From Gliomastix tumulicola (taxonomy: Eukaryota > Ascomycota > Sordariomycetes > Hypocreales > Bionectriaceae): a stretch of 64,000 nt of DNA. The position numbers and the translations under genes are program-made. The DNA lies in assembly GCA_001599755.1 (NCBI GenBank), contig BCHX01000005.1:2538409-2602408 (forward strand), given 5' to 3'. Below, piece by piece: positions 52,461 to 63,590 of the stretch (the first letter of the stretch is position 1; each line of letters begins with the position of its first letter). The notes beneath the pieces are model-generated. The model did no database searches. It was given only the letters and a program-made list of their open reading frames with translations, and was not told where the DNA came from.

Positions 52461-55369
52461 TCAAACTACATATTCACTCATGTCTCCCTCCTTCAAGGCC
52501 TCCAACAAAACCCTCGCTGTATCTCGATCCGTCTTATCCTGGACATCGTCAATCTCGTCCCACAAGTTCTCAATCCAAACAGCGGATATGTCGGGCATGG
52601 GACCATCTATATACATTCCCTCGTACCCGCTGGCCGCACTGGGGGATCCGTCCACGGTGAAGACATCACTGCCATCATTCCCCAGCCCTAAGATCCCTTC
52701 GGATGGAGGGCCGACAGCCTCGAGATAGTTCATGCGACCTGAGTTGGGAGAACGAGTGTGGCCCCGGGACGCCTCGTCGGGTGTTTCATCCGATCGTGAT
52801 GACGAAGTAGGAACAACTTGCGATCGGACGGAGAGGGACTGGCCATTGCTGTTTCCCTCCTTCTGGGCATGAAGACCTCGGCCAAATGCACTGAGGTCCA
52901 CATTGCCGGTCCCTCTAGATGTCGTCTCGGACGACCTCGTAGCTTCGACAAGTGCCCTCAAAGGACTGAAGCCCCCAGTGAATAATCCCCTCAAGCTCAC
53001 AGGGAAGTCCCCATCCTCAGGCAAACGACCTTTACTAAGACTGAGGTCAAGGGCTAAAGCCAGCCGAAGATACGAACTCGGTTGCAGGGCGAGAATGTCG
53101 GTCCAGTCTTTGATCGGGGGCTTAGCACCCGCTGAGGGTGTCGTTGGCCCATCGATTTGCGCGAGATTGACAATGTGGCGAACGATCTCGCTGACCCAGT
53201 CCACACCGTCGTATTGGGGCTGATATGTCCTCATAGCTTCTATCAGAATGTTCAGCCTGTGCTGCTTTAAGGCGGAAGCCGTGTCGGAGTCAAGCGCCGA
53301 GTTCGCGCTGAGGGATGAAAGCTTCACGTCGAGTATGTTGAGCATCAGTGGCAGGGCAGTGCAAGCAACCGCCGAAATGGGCAGCCATCGAGCAAGCTTG
53401 AGGTGAACAAGCTCTTTGAGGCACTCGGTGACCCCTGAAGCAGCATCCTGGAGCTCGTGTCTGTTTTCGTATATAACAGAGAGATCCCGCAGCCTATTGT
53501 CTTCTTCCCTATCGGGAACGGCTTGAAGAATGGCGAGGTGCAGAATCTCGTAGTGGCCCAGAACTACCCGAGCGGAATGATAGTACATGTACATGAGGTT
53601 CGTGTAGAGGATACACGATCCATGCCTGAACTGCCCTCCAAGGTCTGAGTTGGGGTTACCGGATGCCGCACCGCCACCGATCATGGGAAAACGGAGGGTG
53701 GTGTCTTTGTACCATCTTCGAAGTGACTTCTTGCATTCTGATACCCGTCCAGCGTCTTCGGGTGTCATTTCTCGACCCCATCCAGGTGTGTCGTCCAGTG
53801 GAAACACGAGCATAAGGATATCAGTGAGGACAACAAAGAGCTCGATGATCTGGGCGAGAACATCAGCTAGACATCTTTTAGTGTCCACGTCATACACCCT
53901 CGAGACTGCGAATTCGCTGGAAAGGTCAGACATGTCGAATGTGGGATTCGAGTCGAAGTCGAAATGTGCCTTGGTGATTTGAAGCGGCCGCCTCATCAGC
54001 AGCCCGAGACACCGGTCCCTGATGATGCATCCCCACCAAACCCTCTTCAGGATGTTCTGCTTCCGATGTTGGAGCGGGTGTGTCACGGGAGAAAACTGAG
54101 GCATCGCCGAATAATGGTGAGCTTCCGCGCTCCTAGCATGTTGAATCGCCAGGCTTAGCCACGATGTATTGGGCTTTCTGGTGGAAGATGGCGCCCAGAA
54201 CGATAGTAACAGACACGCCTGTGATAGTGCTAGAGGAGATGACTCGGTCTCGAGGTCGTGGAGAAGCTTCGCTCGGCGATAGAGCGTTGCTCTAGCAGCT
54301 CGGATGTTTGGGAAGCCCAGGGCTTTGATGGTCGACTTGGACACGAAGTTGCAGGAGGCAAACAGAACAGCTTGGAAGACTAGAAGCGACAGGTAATCAG
54401 CTTGACCCGGAGCATCGCTCCTGACACCATCGCGGCTGTACATGGCCCAGAATTCACCCTCATTGATGAGTGGAAGTAGTGGGTGGACATGGAGGAAGTA
54501 TTGCTGTAAAAATTCATCCAATAGGCTTCTGGTGGGAACACGCAGACAAGCCTGGGACTCGAGGAAGTTGACATCCTGTGCAGGAATATTGGGCAGGTTG
54601 CTGACGATCAAGAAAGGATAGTAGGAATAGACCACGTCTGGGCTACAAGAGCCGTAGATCTCATTGCCGTTATTGGTGTTGAGAGGCCGCTGAACTGAAT
54701 GACACTTTGCGTTCTGCGATTCGTTGGTAGCTACGGAGAGGTACAAAGACATGGTTAGAGTGACTGAAGCACGCATGGAGGAACCAAGCTGCTCGAGACT
54801 TACGTATGGTAGAACATTCGTGCAATCTAGACTGGTTCAGATCACCACAGGGATGCTCGCTCCCAGCCGGCTGACCGTCCGTCTCGTCGCCCACGACCTC
54901 TCTGGCCAGGCAAGAGTGCTGCTTATGATCCTCGGGGGCCAGTGCAACAGGGTCGTCTTGCGCTGCGTCGAAGTGCACAGGGAGACCTTCCGCTCTGGAC
55001 TTGACAGCTGCCTCGGCGGATTGGGGCTCACCGCAGTTGACTGGGGGATATGGTGGATATGAAGCCTCGTGATTTGTTCCATTCTCACGGGCACGGCGAC
55101 TGTGGTATTACGAGATCAGTTACGGTCCGGTCAGGATCAGCGAGAGGGAAAAGGTATCACAAGCCTCACAGTCGAGAAGCCCGTCCGGTGACAACACATG
55201 TCTCGCTATCGAGATAGCAGTTCATACAGGGGCGACCCCGTTGCGAGACGTCACATCTGACCTTGCGCGCACGACATGACAGGCAGGCTTTCGGCGCCCT
55301 TTTGCGAGTTTTCCCCTGCGTCTTGGGGATCGCTGTGCTTGGTGCTGGCGCAGGAACAGGTGCCTGCAT
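52461..55369 (-). CDS. Zn2Cys6 transcription factor with fungal-specific TF domain
   Basis: Exons 55369-55170, 55099-54804 and 54730-52461 (GT-AG introns), 921 residues. The Zn2Cys6 cluster is at about residues 19-55: KACLSCRARKVRCDV, then GRPCMNCYLDSETC, preceded by basic KTRKRAP. The middle homology (Fungal_trans) domain starts near residue 215 (LLDEFLQQYFLHVHPLLPL) and includes RAARATLYRRAKLLHD and LKRVWWGCIIRDRCLGLLMR. The C-terminal part is acidic and disordered, probably activating. Overall resemblance is to the cutinase transcription factor 1-beta / Ctf1-like group that controls lipid or cutin utilisation; this is recalled similarity and not proven. Convergent with the SET gene. Confidence 0.92.
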
Positions 55370-56113
55370 TTTGATGCACGTGCTAGATCCAAGCTGGGTA
55401 GGGTACCTGTTCTTCCTTTCAGTAAACTACCGAGGTCAATTGGATAGACGGGTATATTGTCAAGTAAGGGTTCCAACGATGCGGATGAGAGGCTGGCAAG
55501 TGTCAAAGCAGGATGAAAAGACGAAGATTGAATGGCAGTCGTCTCTGCCCAGCAGACAGCAGTTTTCGCGCCAAGGGAAAGTGTTGCCCGTGACCAGGGT
55601 CGATAGCCATCTTTGAGAATTCCGCATCCCACCCGGACTCGTGCTGAGAGGTCAACGATGATTCAGTGTGACCGCCTATTCCCAGGTAGGAAGAGTCCAG
55701 CCCGGATCTGAGGAGAGCGGGGGAGCTTGGGGAGCTTCAGAGGCTTCAACGTGCGGGGAAATGTGGGGGAAGGAATCCCTCGGCATCGTGGGAATCTGGG
55801 ATATCCTTTTCCAGAGCTCCCTTCTTGGCCGATTGCGGAGTTGTGGATAGCCGACGCAGGCAGAAGGGACGCGCTCCGTCCTGCTGGTTGTGACATAGCA
55901 AAAGTGCACTCCCCCCAAATGTCTGCCGGTGGTTAGTCATCCATTCACATGCTCTCGCAGGTGGCCAGCCCGTCACAATATGACAGATGATCAACGTTCA
56001 ATACCTGCCAGTAGGTATATTAATAGCATTGAAGTATCCTGGTATCATAGACCCAACATCAACCCATTATCGTACAAATCGTCAACCCGCTGCGCAGGGA
56101 GGCTGCGTCAGTC
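55370..56113. other. Intergenic
   Basis: Promoter of the Zn2Cys6 gene and 3' flank of PRP17. No gene. Confidence 0.45.
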
Positions 56114-57700
56114 TCAGTCCCAGAGTCGGATATCACCCTCCATCCCCGCGGTGACAACCTTGCTTGTTTCCTGAGGGTGCCATTTCACGCAGGTAATGGC
56201 CTGGCTACTTGCTTTGAGCTTGTGGTACATCTTGCACGTCTTCCAGTCCCAGAAACAGACATAACCACCTGAGTCTCCCGACGTCAAGAACTGGCCGTCG
56301 GGGCTGAAATCAAGGTCAATTCCAAGCCCTGCATTATTGTGACCTCGGTAGGACTTCTTCCTGTTCTGTCTGAACTTCTCGTTTGCTCCGTATACCAGAA
56401 TCTGATTGTCAGAACTCTGGTAGGCAACATACTTGCCGCTGGGATGGGGTGCAGCGCGTGTCATTGGGTACATGTCTGGCTCGGCGATGTACTTGATTGG
56501 CACGGGTATATTGTAGTCCCAAGCACGCAGAGACTTATCGTCGGAAGTCGTCATGAATCGTCGGTTCTGGTCGACGAATGTAATAGTGTTGATGGCTGCA
56601 AGATGATGGTCATATTCCTGGACAACCTCTCGGGGCGACCGCGTATCAAACTGGACAATCTTCTTATCCGACATTCCAGCTAGGAACTCGTGCGCATGCT
56701 CAGACCCCGGGTGAAATTTGACGACGTGAGGTGTTTTCCCGGTGGTAAACTTGCTAATGCAGACACCCTTTTCTGTATCCCACAGCTTCATCATTCGATC
56801 GTAAGAGGCAGATAGGAACTGTGTCCCGTCGGAGTTGAAGGATAGGTCCGATATGGCCTTGGAGTGGCCCGAGAAGGTTCGTAGGAGCTCTTTGTCATGA
56901 TACATATCCCATATCTTGACAGTAGTATCAGCGCTACCTGACAGAAGTAGGTGCCCGGAGTCAGGGAAGAAGGACAATACTGTGACCGCCTTCGTATGGT
57001 CTTTCCAGGCATGGACCTGTTTCTTCGGGATGTAGTTGGTGATGCTGCCTGCTTCCTTGCGCAAGTCGATGTCGAGATCCTGCGGTATATGCATATATGT
57101 CCTCCCTTGGTAATCGAACTCGCTGGATCCATGGAAAGTCGTTGTTTCGCTGCCAAGTTGCTTGGTTTCCTGGCGTTTGGCGAGGGCTTCGGCGGGCGCC
57201 TGAACAACAGTGCCGCTGTCCACAATGTCGTCCTCGTCCACTAATTCGTATTCTTCTCCGCTGCCCAGCTCCTCTTCGTTATCCACAACTTCGTATTCTT
57301 GTCTGCTGTGTCTTGCCCATGGCCCAACATACGCCCCCGGTCCCTCAGAAACCGCTGCGTCTCCCTTGCTTTCCCTCGCAGCTCGTATACGGGCAGCCTG
57401 CTGCTTCAGAGCCGCACCGGTGTCTTGCTCTCGTCCAGGGCCGCCTTGTCTTTCCACGGCACGATGTTTGCTGCGGAAAGTGTGTTCGCTGAGGTAGGTT
57501 TCTTCCGCGAAGCCGGTCAAAACATTCTTTCGCTTCAGGCTGGTCGATTCGTCGCGGAAAGGGTTGGAGGGTCCTCTAGTAGGTCGTTCTATATCTTCTG
57601 ACGAATACGGAACCACGGCATGGGGCGTTTGAGTGTGCTCGCGCACCACCAGTGCGTCCTGGGGAGCTAGATCTGGCGGGTACTCCTCCAGGTCTACCAT
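56114..57700 (-). CDS. PRP17: Pre-mRNA splicing factor Prp17/Cdc40 (WD40)
   Basis: Second-step splicing factor of the spliceosome. Intronless, 528 residues. The N-terminal half holds the family segments PSNPFRDESTSLKRKNVLTG, YLSEHTFRSKHRAVERQG and FHGSSEFDYQGRTYMHIP, which bind the C complex. Seven WD repeats fill residues about 230-528: KQVHAWKDHTKAVTVLSFFP, SGSADTTVKIWD, HSKAISDLSFNSDGTQFLSA, YDRMMKLWDTE and so on, ending exactly at GDIRLWD. The protein ends in the last WD blade, as in orthologues. Confidence 0.97.
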   Translation of the reverse strand: MVDLEEYPPDLAPQDALVVREHTQTPHAVVPYSSEDIERPTRGPSNPFRDESTSLKRKNVLTGFAEETYLSEHTFRSKHRAVERQGGPGREQDTGAALKQQAARIRAARESKGDAAVSEGPGAYVGPWARHSRQEYEVVDNEEELGSGEEYELVDEDDIVDSGTVVQAPAEALAKRQETKQLGSETTTFHGSSEFDYQGRTYMHIPQDLDIDLRKEAGSITNYIPKKQVHAWKDHTKAVTVLSFFPDSGHLLLSGSADTTVKIWDMYHDKELLRTFSGHSKAISDLSFNSDGTQFLSASYDRMMKLWDTEKGVCISKFTTGKTPHVVKFHPGSEHAHEFLAGMSDKKIVQFDTRSPREVVQEYDHHLAAINTITFVDQNRRFMTTSDDKSLRAWDYNIPVPIKYIAEPDMYPMTRAAPHPSGKYVAYQSSDNQILVYGANEKFRQNRKKSYRGHNNAGLGIDLDFSPDGQFLTSGDSGGYVCFWDWKTCKMYHKLKASSQAITCVKWHPQETSKVVTAGMEGDIRLWD

Positions 57701-58430
57701 CCTGATAGCCTGATCAAAGTTCTTGTGTGAGTATCCGACGGATGTCGGTTCAAGATCGGCTGTTTCGAAAGTTCAAGCGTGCCTGAAAGGTCTCCAGTGG
57801 GTCGTCTTCAAGGTTAGGTACAAGAAGGGTGGTGTCAAAACACAAGAGAATGAAGAGCAAGACGATGCAAGTTAGGAAGGCTGTCAACCATCAGGCAAAA
57901 AAAGAGTGGGGAGGCTGACAGTAGGAGAGTTGGAGCAAATCACGTGGAGCCTTCCAGACTACAAGACGCAATGAATCTACTAACCGTCCCGTGGAGTGCC
58001 TTGTCTCGGACTCGAGATTGAATATTCTATTCATATTTTTAAAGAGTGAAATGTCAAGTCGTCTGCGATTTGCTTCTTCAACTGGCTGCTCTGTCGCATG
58101 CTATAAACGCGGTAAATCATGCCTTTCCTCAGGACTACTCCCCAAGCCCTCTAACGCCGGCATCAGACTAATGATTAAGGTATACGATGTTGGGCTCAAG
58201 CTCGCCCGCCCCCTCTAGACTCACTTGAACGTCCACATATTTCGCCGTAACGCTATTTGCCATGTCCGAATACAATAATACCATCCCCAAGTCGTAGCAT
58301 TCGTGTCCTCTCTGTCTCCGACGTAACCAAATGAGAGGATAATATATGACCTCCTCCTGACGCAGTATATCTCGATTGCGCTGCCCGTTCGTCCAACTTG
58401 GTCGCGCAAAAGTCGGGTCGGGGTCGACTC
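57701..58430. other. Intergenic between PRP17 and ERV14
   Basis: PRP17 promoter and ERV14 3' flank; no gene. Confidence 0.5.
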
Positions 58431-59066
58431 TTAAGACGATTCGTCGCGAATAAGCGCAACAATCATACTGTATAGGTAGAAGAAGAACATAATGAGGTGG
58501 AAACCGAGTTTGAAGAACGATTCCTATGCACATGTTAGAACGCCAGTCTCGCACAATAACTGGGCTTCGTCGAGTCCCTTGCCTTTTTGTGAACGTTCAA
58601 CTTCCGGAAAATCTCGGTGGCGTCAAGAAGATGGGTGTTTTCAACAATCCTGTAGGCCGGTTAGCATCTGCTGATGCGCCCAAAATTCTCAGGAGCTCTG
58701 ACTTCTTAGCGTTCCAGGCGATGAGGGGTAGGTTGAGAATGAGCGGGAGCCAGTAGCCGTTAATGAGGAAAAGGAACGTCAGGAATCCATGAACAGCTGC
58801 TTCGGGGATGATGTAGGTGTTGAGACGGTTGCAGAGATCGATCGGATTGATGTAGTCACTGTCAGGTATGATGTTAGCTCTCTGTGCCGTTCTGCGACCC
58901 GCGCCCGCGCATCCAAGCCGACACGGGCACTGATAGCTCAAGTTGAACAGTTTTTCCCCACTTACCACTCAAGATCGCTGTACATTATCGTAAAGAAAAC
59001 TTGAAGGAAAAGGTTGACGGCGTTGATGAGCACCGCCAGCAAAAAAAGCCAGGCTTCTCCAGACAT
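58431..59066 (-). CDS. ERV14: Cornichon-family ER cargo receptor Erv14
   Basis: COPII cargo receptor that carries membrane proteins from ER to Golgi. Exons 59066-58966, 58858-58703, 58649-58583 and 58523-58431 give 138 residues, the same length as I remember for yeast Erv14. Seen: MSGEAWLFLLAVLINAVNLF (TM1), YSDLEWCDYINPIDLCNRLN, GYWLPLILNLPLIAWNAKK (TM2), ENTHLLDATEIFRKL (the segment that binds Sec24) and SFFKLGFHLIMFFFYLYSMI (TM3). Intron 3 (58582-58524) has a GC-AG boundary: AAAAAG|GCAAGG ... CATAG|GAATCG. No GT donor nearby restores the conserved VHKKESFFKL. Confidence 0.95.
58524..58582 (-). other. GC-AG intron in ERV14
   Basis: Donor AG|GCAAGG is the classical GC-type consensus; the acceptor is GCATAG. 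It lies between the conserved codons for HKK and ESFF. Confidence 0.85.
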
Positions 59067-59739
59067 TGTGCGTAGGCGATGCGGAGGGTATCGTAGAGGA
59101 GACGAAGATGTTTTGGCAGCAGCACAGGAGTTTGCTAGGCGACTTATTGATAGCGGAAGCTCCGTGTATGCGCAACGGGATCGATGAGTTGCTGTGAGTG
59201 AAGATGACAGGTTTCACGGGGTGTGGCAGAGCAACGTTGAAGAGCAGTTGACGTAGGTATGGAGGAGACGAGCTCCAGTGCTTGGAAAATCTACGATGCC
59301 TGCCTTACGTCAATAGGTCGAAAGGCTAAGGTAGCGCTCCTGCAATAGGAATAGCATAGCTTAGAATTTAGCTTAGTAGCTGATTTTAAATAGGTAAAAG
59401 AAATTAATATATATAAAATATTTAGCTACTTAAAATATTTAGCTACTTGAATTATAAATTATAAAATATATTTATTATAAAATAAGTTTTAAATAATAAA
59501 AAATTTATAAAAAAGAAATTTAAAAATTATAATATATAATTATTAGTAAATAATGTTTTAAAGAAAAATAGCTTAATATATATATAATACCTATAGTTAC
59601 TTAAAAGAGGGGTCTTTTACTTATAGCGTGGTGACTGGGTAAGTAAAGATGCTAACATTTAAATAATAATAAGAATGCGACTCCGTATTCCTTGCTTCGA
59701 AATCATCGGCACAGCTCAAGCTCATGCCCAACCGCCAGA
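59067..59739. promoter_or_regulatory. Divergent ERV14/MAP1 upstream region holding an A+T-rich block
   Basis: The first 290 bases next to ERV14 have normal composition. From about 59356 to 59680 the DNA becomes extremely A+T-rich. MAP1 begins about 60 bases behind the block. No ORF. Confidence 0.6.
59356..59680. repeat. A+T-rich, RIP-like block
   Basis: Mostly A and T, with TA, TAAA and TTTA words and a direct repeat of TAAAATATTTAGCTACTT near 59420-59450. Composition change is abrupt on both sides. Looks like an old repeat eroded by RIP. Confidence 0.7.
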
Positions 59740-61136
59740 ATGACCGATCGGCCAGACTCGATCAGGAAATGCTTAGGGGTGGACTGCGACAACCACGCAG
59801 AAGCTCTACAATGCCCGACGTGCTTGAAGCTTGGGATCAAAGACAGCTACTTCTGCTCCCAGGACTGCTTCAAGAAGAGTTGGGTGTGTACAAGGGCCCC
59901 TTCCCCTCCTTGCCAAACATCATGACCCTCCCCAATGGGAGCCTACCTGATCGCAACATCCATCTGACCGTATCGTGCCAATTTAGACTGTTCATAAGTC
60001 CATGCACAAAACCCAGTGTATGGCCGCCTGCTCCCACGACTAAACGAGGCCGTTCTCACTGTTCCATTCACAGCTAGCGAATCGTACAACCCGTTTCCGA
60101 ATTTCCCATTCTCCGGCCCTCTACGACCTGTTTATCCTCTCTCTACCCATCGAACACTGCCGAAAACGATACCACACCCGGTGTGGTGGGAAGATGGCAA
60201 CCCCAGATACAATCGCACTTTGCTAAACCGGAACAAGATCGAGATACTGGACGAAGACGGGCAGAATGCTATGAGGAAGAGTTGTCGGCTTGCAAGAGAG
60301 ATCCTCGATATTGCTGCATCTGCAGCGAAGCCTGGCGTGACTACCGATGAGATCGACAGAATAGTACATGAAGCCTGCATCGAGCGAAATGTGAGCGGGC
60401 TCGAACATTGTACGGCAACTACGTGCTAACCTGTCTACTCAGTCGTACCCGTCACCCTTGAACTACAATCACTTCCCAAAGTCTTGTTGCACATCTGTCA
60501 ATGAGGTTATATGCCACGGCATTCCTGATCAGCGACCGCTTGTCGACGGCGATATCCTGAACATAGACATATCCATATATCACGAAGGCTATCACGCGGA
60601 CCTCAACGAAACATACTATATCGGCGACAAGGCGCAGGCAGATCCTGATAATGTCCGTGTCGTCGAGGCGGCGCGAGAGTGCTTAGATGAGGCGATCAAG
60701 GCAGTCAAGCCTGGTACCCTAATACGAGAGTTCGGCAACATCATAGAGAAGCACGCGAAGAACAAGGGCTGCAGCACGATTCGAACATACTGCGGGCATG
60801 GCATCAACAAACTATTCCATTGCCCCCCGAACGTACCGCATTATGCCAAAAACAAAGCTGTTGGCGAGTGCAAGCCCGGCATGACCTTCACTATTGAGCC
60901 AATGATTGCGCTTGGGAAGTACCGGGATATCACATGGCCGGACAACTGGACGAGCACTACAATCGACGGCAAGCGGACTGCACAGTTCGGTAAGTGATGG
61001 TGCCATCCTGCGACTTCGGCACTCTGTACTGAATACTGACTCATGGCCAGAACATACACTTCTAGTGACGGAAACCGGGGTCGAAATATTGACAGCCCGG
61101 AATGAGGATTCGCCTGGTGGGCCTGTTAGCATTTAA
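59740..61136 (+). CDS. MAP1: Methionine aminopeptidase type 1 with zinc-finger N-terminus
   Basis: Removes the initiator Met co-translationally. Exons 59740-59883, 59987-60017, 60074-60390, 60443-60989 and 61051-61136 (GT-AG) give 374 residues. The N-terminal finger (about 10-55) has CLGVDC, CPTCLKLG, YFCSQDCFKKSW and, in the 31-base exon 2, TVHKSMHK: a MYND-like C6H2 pattern that docks on the ribosome. The catalytic domain shows YNPFPNFPFSGPLRPVYPLS, metal ligands in GDILNIDIS, HADLNETYY, YCGHGINKLFH, FTIEPMIALG and VTETGVEIL (Asp, Asp, His, Glu, Glu). Exon 2 is very short and would be missed by simple prediction. The promoter borders an A+T-rich block. Confidence 0.95.
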
Positions 61137-61413
61137 GAAGCAAGTAAAATAATCCATTGAGGATGATATGCATTATTTCAGAGTTACTGTGCGATGCACA
61201 CGACATCAGTAAGTGAATTCCTACAAATGGGCTGATAATTGCTCCGTATGTATGGAGGTGGGCAGCCACGCAAGGTAAGGTCGTAAGCAGTAATATTGAC
61301 ACCCTTTCCGCTGCCCCGTACGGTTGATGCGACATTAGTCAACCTTCCGGTAACTGTCGCGCACTCGGTTTTCATTTCCCTCATCACCATTACTTTGCGG
61401 TTCCCGAGGGAAT
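61137..61413. other. Intergenic MAP1 / BNA4
   Basis: 277 bases holding the MAP1 3' flank and the BNA4 promoter. Confidence 0.4.
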
Positions 61414-63296
61414 ATGCCAGCAGAGAAGATTGTCATAGTCGGCGCTGGGCCTGTCGGCTCACTTGCTGCTCTTTATGCAGCGCAGCGAGGCTACAATGTC
61501 GAGCTCTACGAATTGCGCCCAGGTACGTACAGAACCGCACTACACAACCACCAACTTTCCTCGTCTCGTGCCCAACTCGTCGACGACAACAGCATGAGTC
61601 ATGTGCGTATCATGTTCATTGCTTGAGAGATGCGGCTCGCAGTGGCTGCGGTGCTCAACTTCCCAGTTTTAAATATTTCCCCAATCTTCACAATGAAGAC
61701 ACTCCATAGCTCCAGCCTACACCCACCCAGGCCGCGGTCAGTACTGTATACGATCACTCGTAACTAACGCGGCTTTCTAGACCTGCGAAATCCCGGGATC
61801 ATCCCGTTGAACTTCACGAGATCGATCAATCTTGCCCTCTCGGAGCGCGGCATCAATGCAATGCGCCATGTTGGTCAACCAGCGTTGCTTGAAAACGTAA
61901 TGGCTACAACAATCTCTATGAGAGGGCGGATGATTCACGGTAGAGATAGATCAGGGAGCCTTTACGAGCAATCTCAAGACTATGACGTGAACGGCCGAGT
62001 ATGACCACCTGCAACATATCATTGCTGGCCTGGCACTCATTGACACACTTTTAGTCCATCCTTGCCATTGATCGAGCCGGCTTGAACAAGCGACTGTTGG
62101 ATGCTTTAGACTCACTTCCGAATGTCCAGTTGCTCTTCAATCACAAACTCACCGGCGCCGACTTCCAAGCCCGAAGAGCATGGTTTGAGGTTCGTGATAA
62201 GAGGGACATCACCAACGGACGGCCCCTTGAAATCGAGGTCAGCTTTGATCTCATGATAGGGGCTGACGGTGCTCATTCCGCAGTTCGCTACCACATGATG
62301 AAGTTCACACGGATGGACTATCAGCAAGAGTATATCGACACTCTCTGGTGCGAGTTTCGTATCGAACCGCGGAGAGAAGAAGACCTAGAAAATCCAGGCG
62401 CCAAATTTCGCATATCCCCCAACCATTTACACATTTGGCCAGGCAAGGAGTTCATGTTCATCGCAATTCCGAGCGAGGTACGTCATTGACGCAGTCCCAT
62501 GCTCGTCACAATTGCCTGCAATGCTCCGGATCTTTTGATAAGACGAAAAGGTTAATAGTCTCTTTGGTCATAGGACGGGTCTTTTACTTGCACCCTATTC
62601 CTTCCGAGCAAGGAGTACCAACATCTAGAAACTCAGCCGGAGTCCGCCGTACCGGCATTTTTCGAGCACCACTTCCCCGGAGTACTTGATCTGATTCCCA
62701 ATACCGAGCTGATCCGGTCGTTCAAGGAAAACCCGCACTTGCCCCTGGTCAGTATCAAGTGTCGCCCGTATCACTTTGGTGCTTCTGGAGTCATCATTGG
62801 AGACGCTGCCCATGCCATGGTACCGTTCTACGGCCAGGGCATGAATGCTGGACTAGAAGATGTCCGGATCCTATTCCAAATCCTTGATAAGTATACTTTG
62901 GACGGGACCAAGAGTCGAGGCGACTTTATAGATGCTCCAGACACTGATTCGCAGAGGGGGTTGGCGCTGGCTGAATACTCCTTGATTCGAGCACCAGACG
63001 CTCATGCGATAAATGACCTAGCTCTCGGAAACTACATCGAAATGCGGTCGTCGGTATTGTCGCGACGATACAGGCTACGGAAATTCTTAGAGGAGTTCAT
63101 GAGTGCGAGGTTCCCAAGACTGGGCTGGCAGACTAAGTACGCCCGAGTCAGTTTCAGTAATGAAGGTTATAGGGAGATCATTCAGCAGAGTGAGCGGCAG
63201 GGAGTAGTATTGGGGAGAATATTAAGTGGGCTAATATTTAGCCCTATAGTTATAGGAGGAGTAACACTTTTTTATAAATATAATAGTAAATATTAA
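61414..63296 (+). CDS. BNA4: Kynurenine 3-monooxygenase
   Basis: FAD enzyme of the outer mitochondrial membrane that hydroxylates L-kynurenine in tryptophan breakdown and de novo NAD synthesis. Exons 61414-61522, 61781-61998, 62055-62477 and 62574-63296 (GT-AG) give 490 residues. FAD site 1: IVIVGAGPVGSLAALYAAQR (residues 6-25). NLALSERG near 52 is family-specific. DLMIGADGAHSAVR near 175, then GDAAHAMVPFYGQGMNAGLE near 320 is the second FAD motif. The C-terminal IFSPIVIGGVTLFYKY is a tail anchor. The last 25 or so codons use A/T-ending codons and run into the A+T-rich block, unlike the rest. Confidence 0.96.
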
Positions 63297-63543
63297 ATAT
63301 TATTATATTTATATATATAAGCCTTACTTATTTAACTACTAAAATTAATTAAATATTTATAAAATACTTTATATTTTTATAAAAGTACTTTATGTAATAG
63401 TTAAGCTTTTAATAGCTATAGGGTAAGTGAAATAAAAGTAGAGTTTAAAATAAGTAAAGCTTATTTATAAAATTAATAAAGTATTTATATTAAATTATAT
63501 AATTATAGTTTAAATATAAAACTTAAATATTAATTAAGTAATA

Positions 63544-63590
<47 letters not shown>

